Assembly (NCBI GenBank): GCA_029339505.1
Contig: JAQISU010000233.1
Coordinates: forward strand, 189,001-253,000
Direction: 5' to 3'
DNA length: 64,000 nucleotides
Source: Unio delphinus
Taxonomy: Eukaryota; Mollusca; Bivalvia; Unionida; Unionidae
Part shown: piece by piece, positions 1 to 12,020 of the stretch
Layout: each line of letters opens with the position of its first letter
How positions within the stretch are numbered: the stretch's first letter is position 1
Notes under the pieces: generated by a model
Databases searched by the model: none
Seen by the model: the letters and a program-made list of their open reading frames with translations, nothing else
What the model was told of the DNA's origin: nothing
Program-made: the position numbers and the translations under genes

Positions 1-32
<32 letters not shown>

Positions 33-633
33 GAATAAATAGTGATGAACAGTTTTACTAATATTTTCATTATGACTAGATGAGGTAAATGAAATGGAGG
101 TGACATTATGCTGGAGTTGCAGGAAATTCCAGCAAGAGGAATTATTAGCCAAATCCTCAACCAGCAAATCTTTACATCATATGCTCTGCATGGAAATAAG
201 ACATACGTGTATTTTGTCCCTAATCAGCAATCAGGGGCAATTTTGATAAACACGGTGCTCTTATTGCTACGTTGTATGCTGAAATAAATGATAAAAAATG
301 TGCAAGAATGTACACTCGAGTCAAGAAAAAAAATGGGACAGTTAAAGGGTAGGTTGACTTGTACCCGTCATGTAGACGAGGTAACGTTTAAATATGTCGG
401 GATCATTTCAGCAAAGCGTGTTTACTGTATCAATACGTAGTCAACAGAAGTCTAAAGCGGTTCTTTACTTTATCTAGTTAGCAACACCGAGGCCTCCAAA
501 GTACTGATGTAAACTGGAAGATCATGGTGGATGTTGCTGGTAAGACAATGGTATTATATGGTTATGAAGAAGAAAATGCTCGTCACATTAGTTTCAAGTA
601 GTGCATCTTTAAGAACATTGTTTTCTTTTTTAC
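1..633. other. Left edge: downstream part or intron of the IFI44-like gene
   Basis: Starts with a (TA)n tract at 1-30. On the minus strand 480-530 there is a possible decayed continuation of the IFI44 G-domain. Otherwise no gene is recognised. Confidence 0.3.
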
Positions 634-805
634 CTCTTTGGTTCATTCGTGTCTGCATGCTCTTGAACTTTTCCAAAATTGGTTTAGCGATGAAATCAAT
701 TGAACTGCCATCTATTACAAAGGCCACACAGTGGATCTTGTCCTTCAAAGCTGGACTGTTATTGAATCCTAGAACTTCTGGTGTAATTGATGATGATGGA
801 TTGAA
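634..805 (-). CDS. IFI44-like GTPase gene, exon 5 (partial gene)
   Basis: Fifth recognisable coding exon of a minus-strand IFI44-like gene. Read on the minus strand, a TTTTACAG acceptor at 806-813 opens a frame beginning FNPSSSITPE and continuing through KDKIHCVAFVIDGS to KSMQTRMNQR. It ends at a GAG|GTAAAA donor (phase 1). The HCVAFVIDGS stretch is characteristic of the G-domain of interferon-induced protein 44 relatives, which are cytoplasmic GTP-binding proteins linked to antiviral responses. The exon follows exon 4 in phase 0. The next exon is not clearly present: around 480-530 there is only a degenerate hint of the expected VLLT..DKV segment. The 3' end is therefore either beyond the left edge or damaged. 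Confidence 0.8.
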
Positions 806-955
806 CTGTAAAATTTATTTCGCAAACAAAGAAACTAAATAAAGAACACAAGGATCCATTTAGGTTTAACATAATATAACGTTACCATGCCTATTTCTGA
901 AGGAATAAAAATTCAGAAGGAACATTTCAATCGGATGGATATTTCAAAGAAAAAT

Positions 956-1000
956 GTACATACATACATACATACATACATACATACATACATACATACA

Positions 1001-1030
<30 letters not shown>
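956..1030. repeat. (CATA)n microsatellite
   Basis: About 18 uninterrupted CATA units in the intron between exons 5 and 4 of the IFI44-like gene. ORFs reading through it are artefacts. Confidence 0.95.
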
Positions 1031-1031
<1 letters not shown>

Positions 1032-1189
1032 CTACCTACCTAAAGTCATTATCTAACTACATATATGCATACACATATAGAATTATTGTTCTTTTTCAAC
1101 TAAGAATCAAACCCAGGTCATTCAGTCCAACTACTATACTGTCCAGGATGAGAAGAGAAACATCTCCAAAACATAATGTGACTTAGCTG

Positions 1190-1192
<3 letters not shown>

Positions 1193-1239
<47 letters not shown>
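1193..1239. repeat. (TA)n microsatellite
   Basis: Pure TA dinucleotide tract in the same intron as the CATA array. Confidence 0.95.
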
Positions 1240-1241
<2 letters not shown>

Positions 1242-1496
1242 CCTAAAGTATACAGTCATTACCTCTACAATACGGTTACTCCCACTGTTCTTATATAAAT
1301 CTATGCATATAGAAGCTATTATAGCAAGTACAAATTTTACACCAAAACTTAACGAAAAGTTTTATCCTTTTATTTCTCTTTAAAATGGAAGAAAAATCTA
1401 CAAAATAGATTAAATACTGTTGACAAATCGGCTCGTTTGCAATTATATCTGTTTTGTTCTTTTATGTTAAGCCTGATACAATTTCTTTTCCCCATC

Positions 1497-1746
1497 CATT
1501 AAGTCCTTCAAATTGTATTCAATAGAAAATGCGTGCATAAGCCCTTCAAATTTTAATCAGTAGAAAATGGGTACATAAGCCCTTCAGTAGAAAATGGGTA
1601 CATAAGTCCATCAAATTGTAATCAGTAGAAAATGGGTACATAAGTCCTTCAAATTTTAATCAGTAGAAAATGGTTACACAAGTCCTTCAGTAGAAAATGG
1701 GTACATAAGTCCATCAAATTGTAATCAGTAGAAAATGGGTACATAA
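1497..1746. repeat. Minisatellite, CAGTAGAAAATGGGTACATA-type units
   Basis: At least six imperfect copies of a unit built from AAGTCCTTCAAATTTTAAT and CAGTAGAAAATGGGTACAT, alternating between longer (~50 bp) and shorter (~29 bp) versions. It lies in the intron just downstream of exon 4. Confidence 0.85.
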
Positions 1747-1818
1747 GCAGGGACAGATATGGATAATAATGCATACATCAGCCCTAGAATGTGGTGGGGT
1801 ATAAAAAATGGAAATGAC

Positions 1819-1965
1819 CTGATAAAAATCTGGAACATGTCCTTCCAGTAAATAGTTAACTTCCAAGACATCCAGTCCCTGTCCTTCTTCGAAACCACGT
1901 GTGTCACACAACCGAAAGCTAAGAGGTTCACCAGTTGTACCTGATCTTACCTGATATTGCCGGTA
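1819..1965 (-). CDS. IFI44-like GTPase gene, exon 4
   Basis: A 147 bp exon between a TATTTTCAG acceptor and a TATCAG|GTCATT donor, phase 0 on both sides. It encodes YRQYQVRSGTTGEPLSFRLC followed by DTRGFEEGQGLD and ends at HVPDFYQ. DTRG is the Walker B/G3-like motif of the IFI44 GTPase domain. It joins exon 3 (ending SLTN) and exon 5 (starting FNPS) without disturbing the frame, which supports these splice sites. No stop or frameshift is seen in the exon. Confidence 0.85.
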
Positions 1966-2284
1966 CTGAAAATAAATATTAGGAAAGCATTTAATGCCAA
2001 ACAGATGGTAATGTAAGAAATTTGTTTAAAAGCTTTACTCCGTTATCAGAAATAAGTGCTGGAAAATCACAATTGTACCAGGGAAATATATCTGGAAACT
2101 GTGTTATTTATCAATGCATGAAATGCCTATCCAGTCTATTTATAACCTTAAATTTACATTCTTTTTACTTTGACAATTTAATTAAAAAATAATATTAAAA
2201 ACTAATAATGGTAATTATGATGATAAGAAGAACATATTCAACATTAAAGATCACTGACAAAAAAAAAACAAATATCCCTACCAC

Positions 2285-2479
2285 ATTTGTGAGGCTGTGA
2301 TCAGAGCTTCCGCTACATCCCTGATGACTGATACGTCCCCTGAAGATAGAGTTGATTGTGTTGAAGAAGCTTGACTTCCCTGCCCCCACAGGGCCCAGCA
2401 AGAGGACCCTAACCTGCGACAGGCTAAGGGAGGGGACAGGTTTGTAATTTTCAATTTGTTTCTTCAGTTCTTCAAACAG
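2285..2479 (-). CDS. IFI44-like GTPase gene, exon 3 (P-loop exon)
   Basis: A 195 bp exon encoding LFEELKKQIENYKPVPSLSL then QVRVLLLGPVGAGKSSFFN and ending HSLTN. GPVGAGKSS is a P-loop (Walker A) that binds the GTP phosphates. The N-terminal helix with YKPVPSL is typical of bivalve IFI44-like proteins. The acceptor is CTTTAAG at 2480-2486. The donor is GTGGTA immediately after AAT. In another frame upstream there is an ATG-started stretch that looks coding, but the exon 2 to exon 3 junction proposed here is in frame without it. Confidence 0.85.
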
Positions 2480-2620
2480 CTTAAAGAAAATGTGTTGACA
2501 TTTAAAAAATGAGGATTGTCATTGACATCATTATCACTTGCAGCCATAACAACACAAAAAAACATATGCAGTAACAGACAAATGAGGTGCTGGTGATTGT
2601 CTGGTTGTTTCTATTCTGGT

Positions 2621-2764
2621 GTATGTATGTATGTATGTATGTATGTATGTATGTATGTATGTATGTATGTATGTATGTATGTATTATGTATGTATGTATT
2701 ATGTATGTATGTATGTATGTATGTATGTATGTATATACTTTTTTCTTTGCTGTTATTGTTGCTG

Positions 2765-2795
<31 letters not shown>

Positions 2796-2833
2796 TGTAT
2801 GTATGTATGTATGTATGTATGTATGTATGTATG
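2621..2833. repeat. Two (GTAT)n microsatellite blocks
   Basis: Blocks at about 2621-2733 (with two ATT interruptions) and 2766-2833, separated by a 32 bp unique spacer. They lie in the intron between exons 3 and 2. Confidence 0.95.
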
Positions 2834-4162
2834 CATGCGTTCGAAGTTTGCTATGCTAAAGACACTTAGGAGAACACTGTATTTTGACGGAAAATTTGAA
2901 TTGTCTCTAGTTTCTCTAGTTTCAAAAGTCAGGCAAATATGTATAATAAGCATTTCGGCCTTATATTCTAAAACCATCAATTATATATTTTTACACAACT
3001 GATACTAATTTTGTTACTTTAAAATGCTAAAAGTGAATCAGATTGTTGAGAATTTTTTAAATAGATTTATTACATGATTGCTGTTAAGTATAAAGGATTT
3101 ATAATTATTTTTATAATTCTTTATAAAACCGATGCTATCTCCCAGCACAAGGCGCAAGTATACCAGTACTAAAGTTATGCTTTCATTGAGATCACGCTAC
3201 TATGTCAGAATGTGTTAGTCAATCTAATACATTTAGATGTTAATAAACGCATGAATTTAATAATGTAATTAATTTCATAATAATATGGTGTATTACAACG
3301 TAGTCTGTTGGCATTTAGACACAAAAGGCTGTTCTATATTATCAGAAGTTGATAATTTTTTTGACAAACACTGTGTGATGTAAAGTCACTATGCAATATT
3401 GAAAAGCATGTTATATATCACCTTTATTATTTAAAAAAGCATTCGTAAGTCTTGAACTCTGGTCTATTCGATATAAAACAAATGAGGTGTTATAATATAA
3501 TCACTTTTAACTGATTAAATGTATGACAGTCATTTCCATAACGTACTCAGCAATTAAAATGTAGATTTTAATTTTACGTGACATAATTTGAGATAAAACA
3601 AATCCCAGCAGTTTTAAAAAAACCAAAACAAATCTATTTACATCTACAACTACAATGACTGCAATGAAGATTCAAAACCGTTGCTGTTATCTAGTCATCT
3701 TTTTAAATCATCAAACCACATATGATTACCACTGTTTACCATCTAATCATCCTCATAAAACAGAACGCCAAATATGATATAATTCAATTGGTGTAGATGG
3801 ACTTCAGCTTACAAAACTTGGAGTCCAAAATTACCTTTGAAAACGTATTGTTTGATACAACTACCCATTTTTCCACAGAGGATGCATCAAGGTCCCATAA
3901 CATTGTCATGGACTCATTCTCACATCATCCTTAAACATCACACCACTTATGATCCCTTCCCCATCCTGCTGTATATACTTAGGCACATGAATAACCTAAC
4001 ATCAGATGAATCATGGATGAACCTGACTTATCACAATATATCAGCAAAAGTCTGGAGATACTTATATTATTAATATTATTATTAGTCTAATTTAACTTTC
4101 ACTGCACACATCATATTCATGGTTTATTTACGTAAATATGAAATAAGTACACCATCAAGTAA

Positions 4163-4168
<6 letters not shown>

Positions 4169-4217
<49 letters not shown>
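4169..4217. repeat. (CT)n microsatellite
   Basis: Pure CT tract in the intron close to exon 2, followed by short (GATT)n. Confidence 0.95.
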
Positions 4218-4219
<2 letters not shown>

Positions 4220-4258
4220 TGATTGATTGATTGAATCTTTTTCTTCTTTATAACATAC

Positions 4259-4311
4259 CACACTGTTCAAAGCTGGAGAGTTTCTCCATTGATCGTCCAA
4301 ATCGATTCCAT
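4259..4311 (-). CDS. IFI44-like GTPase gene, exon 2 (short linker exon)
   Basis: A 53 bp exon joining the TLDc and GTPase domains. The acceptor TAATTACAG precedes AT-GGA-ATC and the donor is the strong GTG|GTATGT. Together with the last G of exon 1 it reads DGIDLDDQWRNSPALNSV, matching the W-R-x-x-P linker seen between the TLDc and G domains in IFI44-like proteins. Its phase fits both neighbours exactly (1 in, 0 out). A (CT)n tract lies about 40 bp downstream in the intron. Confidence 0.7.
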
Positions 4312-6973
4312 CTGTAATTACAAAAGTCGATGTTGGCACGTAAAACTCAAAATATGCTGTCTCATCTGATTTATTTCTACTCTTGTTCCCGTTTTTCAAT
4401 ACATATTTGGAGAGGATATTAATTTAAAAATTGGACCTTTCAAACTTGAATAAATATAGATCCTCCTTACCATTAGATAATCTATGATAATCGCAAGCAG
4501 TTGTTTGTGTGAAAATATAGGACATTAAAACAGTCAACCAACAGAAGAAAACGAAGAAAATATATTGAGACATGGCGATGCTTTTGTTGTAGGAATCGAA
4601 TTTTCAATGTCGTGTGTGTTTTCAAATGTTTAAGTTGTTATACATGCATGAGAACTAAAACTTGGAATTCAACGAAACTTGCTAGTTTTAGTGTGTAGTA
4701 TGTGACCGTATTAATGAGAATATATTTCCCCCCCACACACACCCATCACCCAATCATAATAAGTAAAATGGTGTGAATAGTATGTCATATTCTCATACAA
4801 TTTCTACATAACTATATTATATAAATATACCCACATTTGTCCTTCTTTCTGTGTCACGGTTGCCAAATAAGAGGTTGCTATTTCAAAACTCGCAGCGGCA
4901 TCCCATTTTTTCTTTTTCTTTTTGTATTTTTATGTTCAAACTTCCTTTTAAACTCGATCGTCCCATTCTTTTTCTCAATTTTTTTAAATTAAAACAATTG
5001 TTTTAATGTTGAAACATTCTGTTTTATTATTTATTTCATTACCCTGCCATTAACAAACGAAGACACATATATTGGGTTTTGATAGCGAACAAAATTTATA
5101 AATTGTGACGTAAAGTTTTATTTCGTTTGCGAATTGGCCAATTTCTGTAATATAAATGGCAGTTAAACTTCTTCATAACGACAAGGAAAGAATAAAACAA
5201 TTTACTTGCATTTTTAAATCTGCTGTAAACAGGTTTAGTTCAATTCTTTTTTTTTTATCGCATTGACCTCTCGCCAAGTAATGTCAATTCGCCCTTCATA
5301 TTGAAGAGAGGACGATTTCCAATGATAGCCGCATATACAATCATGATTTTAAAAAAGTCGCATTGAATAAGCCTGTTTACCTCATTTTGAGTATTAAGTC
5401 GCATTATCGCTATCCTAAAATCCCAACTATATCAAATAAAATTCTTAACAAAGTCAACTGTGAGAAAATTATGTATGGTTCACCTCTAATATTGTATACA
5501 AAGAATTTTTAACAGCAAAAAACATGAAGCTAGGTTGTTTGTAAACATGAAATTAGGTTGTTGTTTTTAAAAAAGAGCTCACATGTTTTGAAACGTATTA
5601 TGACTCCTGCCCAAGGCTAGTTTAATAATTATAATTATTTGCATACATATGTCTTTATAATTTAGCATGAATAAACAGCTAACTTTTCATAACCAACACC
5701 GCCACTGGTTATGTCCTAACGCCAGGAGACCAATGCCTGGACAATACATAGAAAACCAGATGGCTTACTATTATTTATTAAAAAAGTTTTAATATTGTAC
5801 AGAAGGATGGGATTTTCTGTATCATTATTTCAAGATTCATCATTTTTTTCAGAATGTTAATTTACTTGTCTATGTAATTGGCGTTATATATAGTTAACAA
5901 TTTATTTATAATGACTAATGTCAGAACTCGATACAAAACATTTTCCATATAAATTTGTGCCATTGCATGTTATCACGAGAAATAAAGATAAATAAGTCAG
6001 TTTTGTCATTTTTTTTCATCCTTTAACTGCATAGAACAAGCAACCCATCATTCTAAAGTACTGATTATGAATGAGGGATGAATATCATATGTTTGTTACC
6101 TGTCCCATTTTGCCGTTAGGCATTTGTTTCTTAAAGGATCATATTGTCTATTTGTCTTTGGTACGTCAAGTAATAACAAATTTAAGTTTTTTTTAATAAC
6201 CGAGCTAATTTTCTCAGGCGCACCACATCAAGAAAATGCTATTAGCAATTAAATGTTTTAAAAATGAACGTTATAACACATCCTTTGAAATGAATAGTAA
6301 TTTTGAATTTGATCCGGTGAATGTTCTAAATAAGAAAATGCTGCAACCAATCTATATGGAGAAAAAAAGGATATGTCAGTGCGTCTGATAATCCATGGAA
6401 TAATTAGTTAATGAAACAGAATATCAGAAAAAAATTCAACCCTTGTACCAAACAATATGGGTCTATGGATCATTTTGTACTCCGTAAGACACAACTTTGG
6501 GTTATAAATCAGAGTCCATGTGTATATTCATCCAATAGCCTTAAAGACATCGTCATTGCTTGTTAATACCAATTCATTAATATAGCAAGCATTGGCACCA
6601 GATTTCTTATTACCACTATGGTTAGGTTAATGGGTCATAAGTTTGCCTACATGTACACTCATTTGATAGCAATCAACAAAATAATTATATGCTGAATTCA
6701 CAACAAACCCCTTATTTCTATATTTGAATGTTACATTATCACTTCTAAAATTAATTATTACCTGGCAAGAATCAATTGTAAACATTTGAAAGAATATTAT
6801 TTTTTCAAAATATCCTAATTCTCATTTGGTGGTAAATATTTCAGTGAATCAATTTTATTGCATTCGATGAAAGTTTAGGAAATACTGAACTTTAATTTCA
6901 CTTAACATATCCCCTCTCCTTGTAGCAAATACATACTAATTAATTCAAAATCCAATGAAGTGATATAGAATAC

Positions 6974-7505
6974 CTGTAACTTTATAAACCTGGAGATCGA
7001 AGACGTTCAGGTTGCTATTCATGAACTGATCATTGGTCAATCCAAGATTGCTAAACGAGTTGCCAAACTGGCAATAACCGTTCAGTAGAAAAGAGTTTGT
7101 TGAACTGTTCTTTTGTATGGTGTTATTGAATGTATGTAAATCATGTCCTGCCCCAAAGGTGGGGCCACATCCTCCATCATCAAAAGAAGCATATGTCGCG
7201 TTTGTAACAGGAAGTTTCCGACATTGCCTATTTCCATTGTATGTCAACTGGAACAAAAAGGCTTTATCATCGACGACATAATTTCCAGATGATTTCCAGG
7301 ATATGCTTGTGTAACCTCCAAACACGGACTTGCTGGTATTATATAGGACAGTGACTGTTGGACCTTGATTATCACAAAACCGGTGGAATTCGGTGGCGGA
7401 GCAGCCATTCGTTTGAATACTATACAGCAACGTAAAGGTTTTTGGTCCTCCACCTATCCATTCCTCTAATTGCTGCCTATCTTGTCTATCGACTTTTGAA
7501 TCCAT
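6974..7505 (-). CDS. IFI44-like GTPase gene, first coding exon (TLDc domain)
   Basis: First coding exon, 532 bp, starting MDSKVDRQDRQQLEEWIGGG and ending VYKVT at an ACAG|GTATTC donor (phase 1). It carries a TLDc-type domain: the GPKTFTLLYS opening, the CDNQGPTVTVLYN core, the GGYTSISW segment, and the GPTFGAGHDLHTF motif with the C-terminal FDLQVYKVT. TLDc plus a GTPase is the standard architecture of bivalve and vertebrate IFI44-like proteins. The ATG follows an apparent acceptor (CCTTATAG|ATCATGG), suggesting a separate 5' UTR exon upstream. The exon is open throughout, so the gene may be live. Confidence 0.85.
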
Positions 7506-10500
7506 GATCTATAAGGCAAGCATACAAATTTAGGAATTAATATTTGAAATGATTTTAGAGAATGGCTGTCCTTATTTCTTTTTCTCCAGCGAAGTTTAAA
7601 AGAGAAGGTCTTCCGTTTCATGAGAAAATGTATGAACCAAATACTCGGGGGTGTTTCAGTTCTGAATAGTTTGGGTTTTTTACTTTAGAATAAAATGTCA
7701 TTCCATTGATTAGACCAAACATTAAAAGAATAACTTCGTTATCTTCAAGCAAAAACAGAGAAACAAAGAACATGACGGCACACACCAAAAGTAAAAAAGA
7801 AGAAATATACAAAATATAACGAGAAGAGCGAACAGTTTTAGTAGTAGATCACCATAGTGGTAGATCGCTGTATTTTCATAGTTGATTAGGATAGATTGTA
7901 GTGGATTATGGAGGATTATATTAGATTCTAGTAAATCATGACGCTCGATCACCGTTAAATTTATTGTTTCTTTTTGAACAATTTCTCCTGAAAATACAAA
8001 ATATTCTTTTATGTGTCAGTCGGATTATTATAACTTACACGATATGATATGTGGATGTTAAATAGGAACAACTGGAAGATGGTTTTCAAATTCGTGTCTT
8101 TTACCTGAAAAAGAACAAGAAGAATGTACACAATGCAAATGTAAATAAAATCACTAACTTACATTTCGATTCAATGAAGAATCCAACCCTTGGTTTATGC
8201 TCTTTGGCTAATAATATTTTATTTATTACCTAAAGATATTGTTGCTAATTGCTTCTAATCTATATAAATAATGACAATAACGACACACCAAATATCTCCT
8301 TTTCAAGGTTTTTATAACTTGAGAATTGCCGTATTCTCTGATTACTTTATAAACTATAATTTTGAAAAACGAAAATAACTTTATTTACGAGTACAATTTA
8401 GTGAAAAGTGAATTTAACGGTGCAAATCAGTTTAATGCTTATTAAAAACAAGAATAACGAGATGAATAGCAAGATATTTGATATAAAATGTTTATTTACT
8501 TATACACGGTAAACTATTATGGAAGTCATTTATTAAATTAAATTATTGAAATGTTGCATTTGTTAATAAATTTCAACTGTAAGTGTGGTTTCATAAGCCA
8601 AACAAGTTTACCTTGCTTCACAGTAACAATTCTGACTTCATTTTAACTTAAACTTGAATTTTGATTTTTCCATAAAAATATATATAAAGAATTGTATAAA
8701 TAAGATAGTTATATTTACAAATTAACAGACACGCACACACACACACTAAATACGATAGTTATATGTACAAATTAACAGACACACAAACACACATACACTA
8801 AATAAGATATTTATATTTACAAATTAACAGACACACACACACATTGTCTGAATAGTATCTATTTTATTCATGAAATCTGATGGAAGTATACTTTTACCAG
8901 GAATGTTGTTTTCACCATGGAATCAAGAGTGACGCTTGTAAAGATTAAAACTAGTAAATTAAAATGATGTGCAGCTGAGACTGTTGTTTTATCACTTTAG
9001 ATTAAATTACAAATACTTGTCAAGCATACGTCACTCGATGCTTTCCCCAACGAAATTTTAAATCGGTTTGCTAAAAACGTAAACACAATCAAAATAAAGT
9101 TTAGTGGATTTCTCGTCATGTTTAACATGTACAAGCACAGTATATCACTATGTACATTATATTATTAGATGCTTGTTTTCTCCATTAATGTTACATTGAA
9201 ATAATCGTGCAGACGTTTTCCACACGGCATCATATTGCACGACAATAGTATAGTATATTAGGAACTACTTTGTAAACAATTAATGTACGCTCATGTAGCA
9301 GATGATTAGTTTTTGGTGTATTAGATTTGTTTCTGAATGAACTAAACAAGCTGTTTCGTCCATCTAAAGTAGAGATGATAAAGTTAACGATGTGGACAAG
9401 TTCAATGAGCCAGAAAAAGAACTTTCAAACAATCAAACGAATGAACGTGTCGCAATGTCTATAACGAAAGTTAGTCGCAGTAGTTAAATAAACCATTCTG
9501 ATCATTTAAACAGTTAATTAGAAGAAATATCCGTAACTTTCCGCAAATATAAATCATAAACTGGTTCAGACTCTGACTATTGCATTATAGTGTCTGTACA
9601 ATAGATAGAAAACAGTGAGGCCAAGGGCTATCGCATATATATCAGATAAGAACCATTTTACCAGCAAGTCAAAACAATAAGTTTGTGACAAAAATGTTCC
9701 TAAAGGTTTTGGGAAGAAGCTAAGGTCATCAGAGACTCTAAGCCAAAGTCACGAAACAATCAATATTTCCTCTGACTGACGTAAAAGATGCGTTGCTATT
9801 TTCTCCACCTAACTGTTTTAATACAATGTTAGGCTAGCGATAGAAGCCATATATATCCACTCCTTTTTGCATCCTGAAGTTGTACTTTTTTAGTTCTATG
9901 GATCAGATTTACATGACCCATATCAAGGGTTCCGAACCTTGATGCACACCGCGAAATGTATTTTTATTTCGACTACATTTCCAACTGAAATCAGTCTCCA
10001 AAACGCACTGAAACGAAATGAATGTGATCAACCAGTTTTTTCTTGATAATTTTGATTGAAATAATTCATATATTCCCGACATTATGATTCCAGACAATCA
10101 ATGACAGAGCATAAACACATATGCGGTTGATTAAACTGTTCAAATCACAAGTCTGGAATTGACGTAATACATTCAGTCCATCACAAACAGAAAAAATTAT
10201 GTGCGCTGGATGGACGGAAAATTAAATTCCATCCATACCAGACCAATTGGAAAGGTTTGTATCAATGCGCATTCATTCCCAATATGACTCTAAATTTTAA
10301 ATTTCAACTTGAATTGGACCAAAACAAAAATTATTTTTTAAACTAACGTGGAGCGTGAGATCACTTTCAAAGGTTGCCGGACGGTGCTGTGTACGCTTGA
10401 ACAATGCTGCATTGTACTGATGAATCTATAGCTGTGTAATTATTTTGGAATACTGCAAATATTCAATTACTTTTTTTCCTGTAATGCGTTCTTTTTCTTT

Positions 10501-10645
10501 TTAAGCCATAAGCAGAAAAACAAAATGAATATATAATAAAATGTTTACTGCATTTGTATGGGAAACTATTAACTCGTGTTTTGGGATTCTGCACTATCAT
10601 GGTCGTGAATTATTGATCACCAGTATGTACATCCACTGACATAAA
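7506..10645. other. Intergenic region 5' of the IFI44-like gene
   Basis: No coding exon is recognised on either strand. It should contain the promoter and 5' UTR of the IFI44-like gene, but no core element can be named with confidence. It holds the 8697-8846 minisatellite. Confidence 0.4.
8697..8846. repeat. Minisatellite with internal (AC)n, three units
   Basis: Three imperfect ~55-58 bp units, each with TAGTTATATTTACAAATTAA followed by a short CA tract. Confidence 0.85.
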
Positions 10646-10838
10646 AGCAGCGGCAAAGAGTGTGAATCGGACATCTCTAATTGAGTTAGATTTTAAGCAA
10701 ATAATTTTAAGTCTCCTTTTGCCAAATGGAGCTTTAACGATTTTAGAGCTATTTCGCACAAAAAAAACTGCACGGAGACAGAGTCTCCAAAAAGGGTAAA
10801 TAGACCTCTACGGAGACAAACTGTTTTGGTGTTATGGT
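10646..10838 (+). repeat. Element A left TIR
   Basis: Begins AGCAGCGGCAAAGAGTG and matches the reverse complement of 24479-24667 with scattered mismatches and a 3 bp indel near the tip. Contains the subterminal motif CCTCTACGGAGAC. Confidence 0.9.
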
Positions 10839-10839
10839 T

Positions 10840-11480
10840 TCAACCAAATATTTTATCAAGTCTGATATTATATCTTGATTTCGGGTCATGTAAATTTATC
10901 GTTACAAATCCATGTGGGATTGACTGAGCGTGACTAAAGATATTTCTAAAGAGATTATATTCCATATCTCCACTGCACCAGGTCTGGTAAATATTTCGTA
11001 GCGTATGTGTGTCAACTCCATTAAATACAGCAAGAATATTACAGTTATCCTGATCACTTTTGGTATTTGTGTATATCTCTGGGTGACATATATCACATCA
11101 GTGTGTTTATGCCTACCTGTGGAAAATATCCTGGCAGGGTTTGCTTGTCTATCTAATATCACAGCATCATATACGACTAAATTGTCAATACTTCTATAAA
11201 GAGAATCAACACTCGGTGCTTCTTTGATATCGGTTATAAATTCAATAATATCCTCAACGATTTCCGATTTTGCTTTCTCGTTAAAATCTTTTAACACCTC
11301 GTAACATCGTTGATCGTCTACACTCGGGGCTACCAAATATAGTTTATCCCATTTCATCCATCTCGTTATCAAATTAAGTAACAACTGTGTCTTGCCACTT
11401 CCAGATGGTCCAATTATAATCATGCGAATAGAATTTGGTAGAGCTGCATGATAGTTAACCGGTTCTCATCAATTACATTC
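10840..11480 (-). pseudogene. Element A packaging ATPase (A32/FtsK-type), broken
   Basis: Homologue of the element C ATPase. The P-loop GPSGSGKTQLLLNL, the APSVDDQRCYEVLKDF segment and the YVTQRYTQIPKVI region are all readable. The start region is degraded: about ten codons are missing after the ATG and the frame is shifted before the P-loop. A one-base loss after IPKVIR throws the C-terminal quarter out of frame. The Walker B neighbourhood reads VVYDAVILD, so the D-D pair of the other copies is altered. The stop codon abuts the inner edge of the left TIR. In this family the ATPase pumps viral DNA into the capsid. Confidence 0.85.
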
Positions 11481-11499
11481 ATGTTATTATAAATAAATT

Positions 11500-12016
11500 A
11501 TGGATCAATATTGTGTGAAAAGTACGAAGCGTACTAGCACAAACAACTTGTCAACAATTACAACAAGCAATAACAGATCAGCACTTGCTGGTAACTGTGT
11601 ACAATGTGGTACAAAAAAATTTTGAATTGTTTCTAAGGATTTTAAAAAAAAGCGAGGAGGTGATATTGCAGCCAAACTAGCAAAACTTCCGGGAACTCCA
11701 TGGGCAAAATATCCAGGAGAGAAACACCTTCCAGGGTATAGTTATTGTGGCCCTGGAACCTGACTCGATATCCGACTTGATGATCAAGATCAACCCCGAC
11801 CCGGGGAATATCCAATAAACGCTATTGATCAGGCATATCATGCTCATGATGCTGCTTATAAAAGCAGCAATCTGCAACATCGACATATCGCAGATGTAAA
11901 ATTAATTCATGCGTTAAATTATATCAATGATAAATCCTTCAAAGAAAAATTAGCTTCGTGGTTGATAAAATCGGCGATGAAAAGTAAATTAATGCTGGGT
12001 GCTTCTCAGTTAATAA
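11500..12016 (+). pseudogene. Element A zinc-ribbon/PLA2 protein, broken
   Basis: Collinear with the element C protein at 52900-53433. It keeps the N-terminal Cys-rich ribbon (MDQYCVKS, with the second Cys of the first pair changed, then CVQCGTKKF), the PGYSYCGPGT calcium-loop motif and an AHDAAYKSS active-site helix. In-frame stops interrupt it after the ribbon and directly after YCGPGT, and the natural stop codon is lost. Divergent from the ATPase and upstream of the integrase remnant, the same neighbour order as in C. Confidence 0.82.
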
Positions 12017-12020
12017 CAAC

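Noticed and set aside
887..1383. ORFs made of repeated YIHT or IYIY residues
   Set aside because: They are translations of CATA and TA microsatellites; the same applies at 2587-2869, 16722-17002, 55293-55578, 58820-59078 and 63726-63968.
2480..2560. ATG-started frame upstream of IFI44-like exon 3 suggesting a frameshifted pseudogene
   Set aside because: A splice acceptor at CTTTAAG joins exon 2 to exon 3 in frame, so no frameshift is needed.
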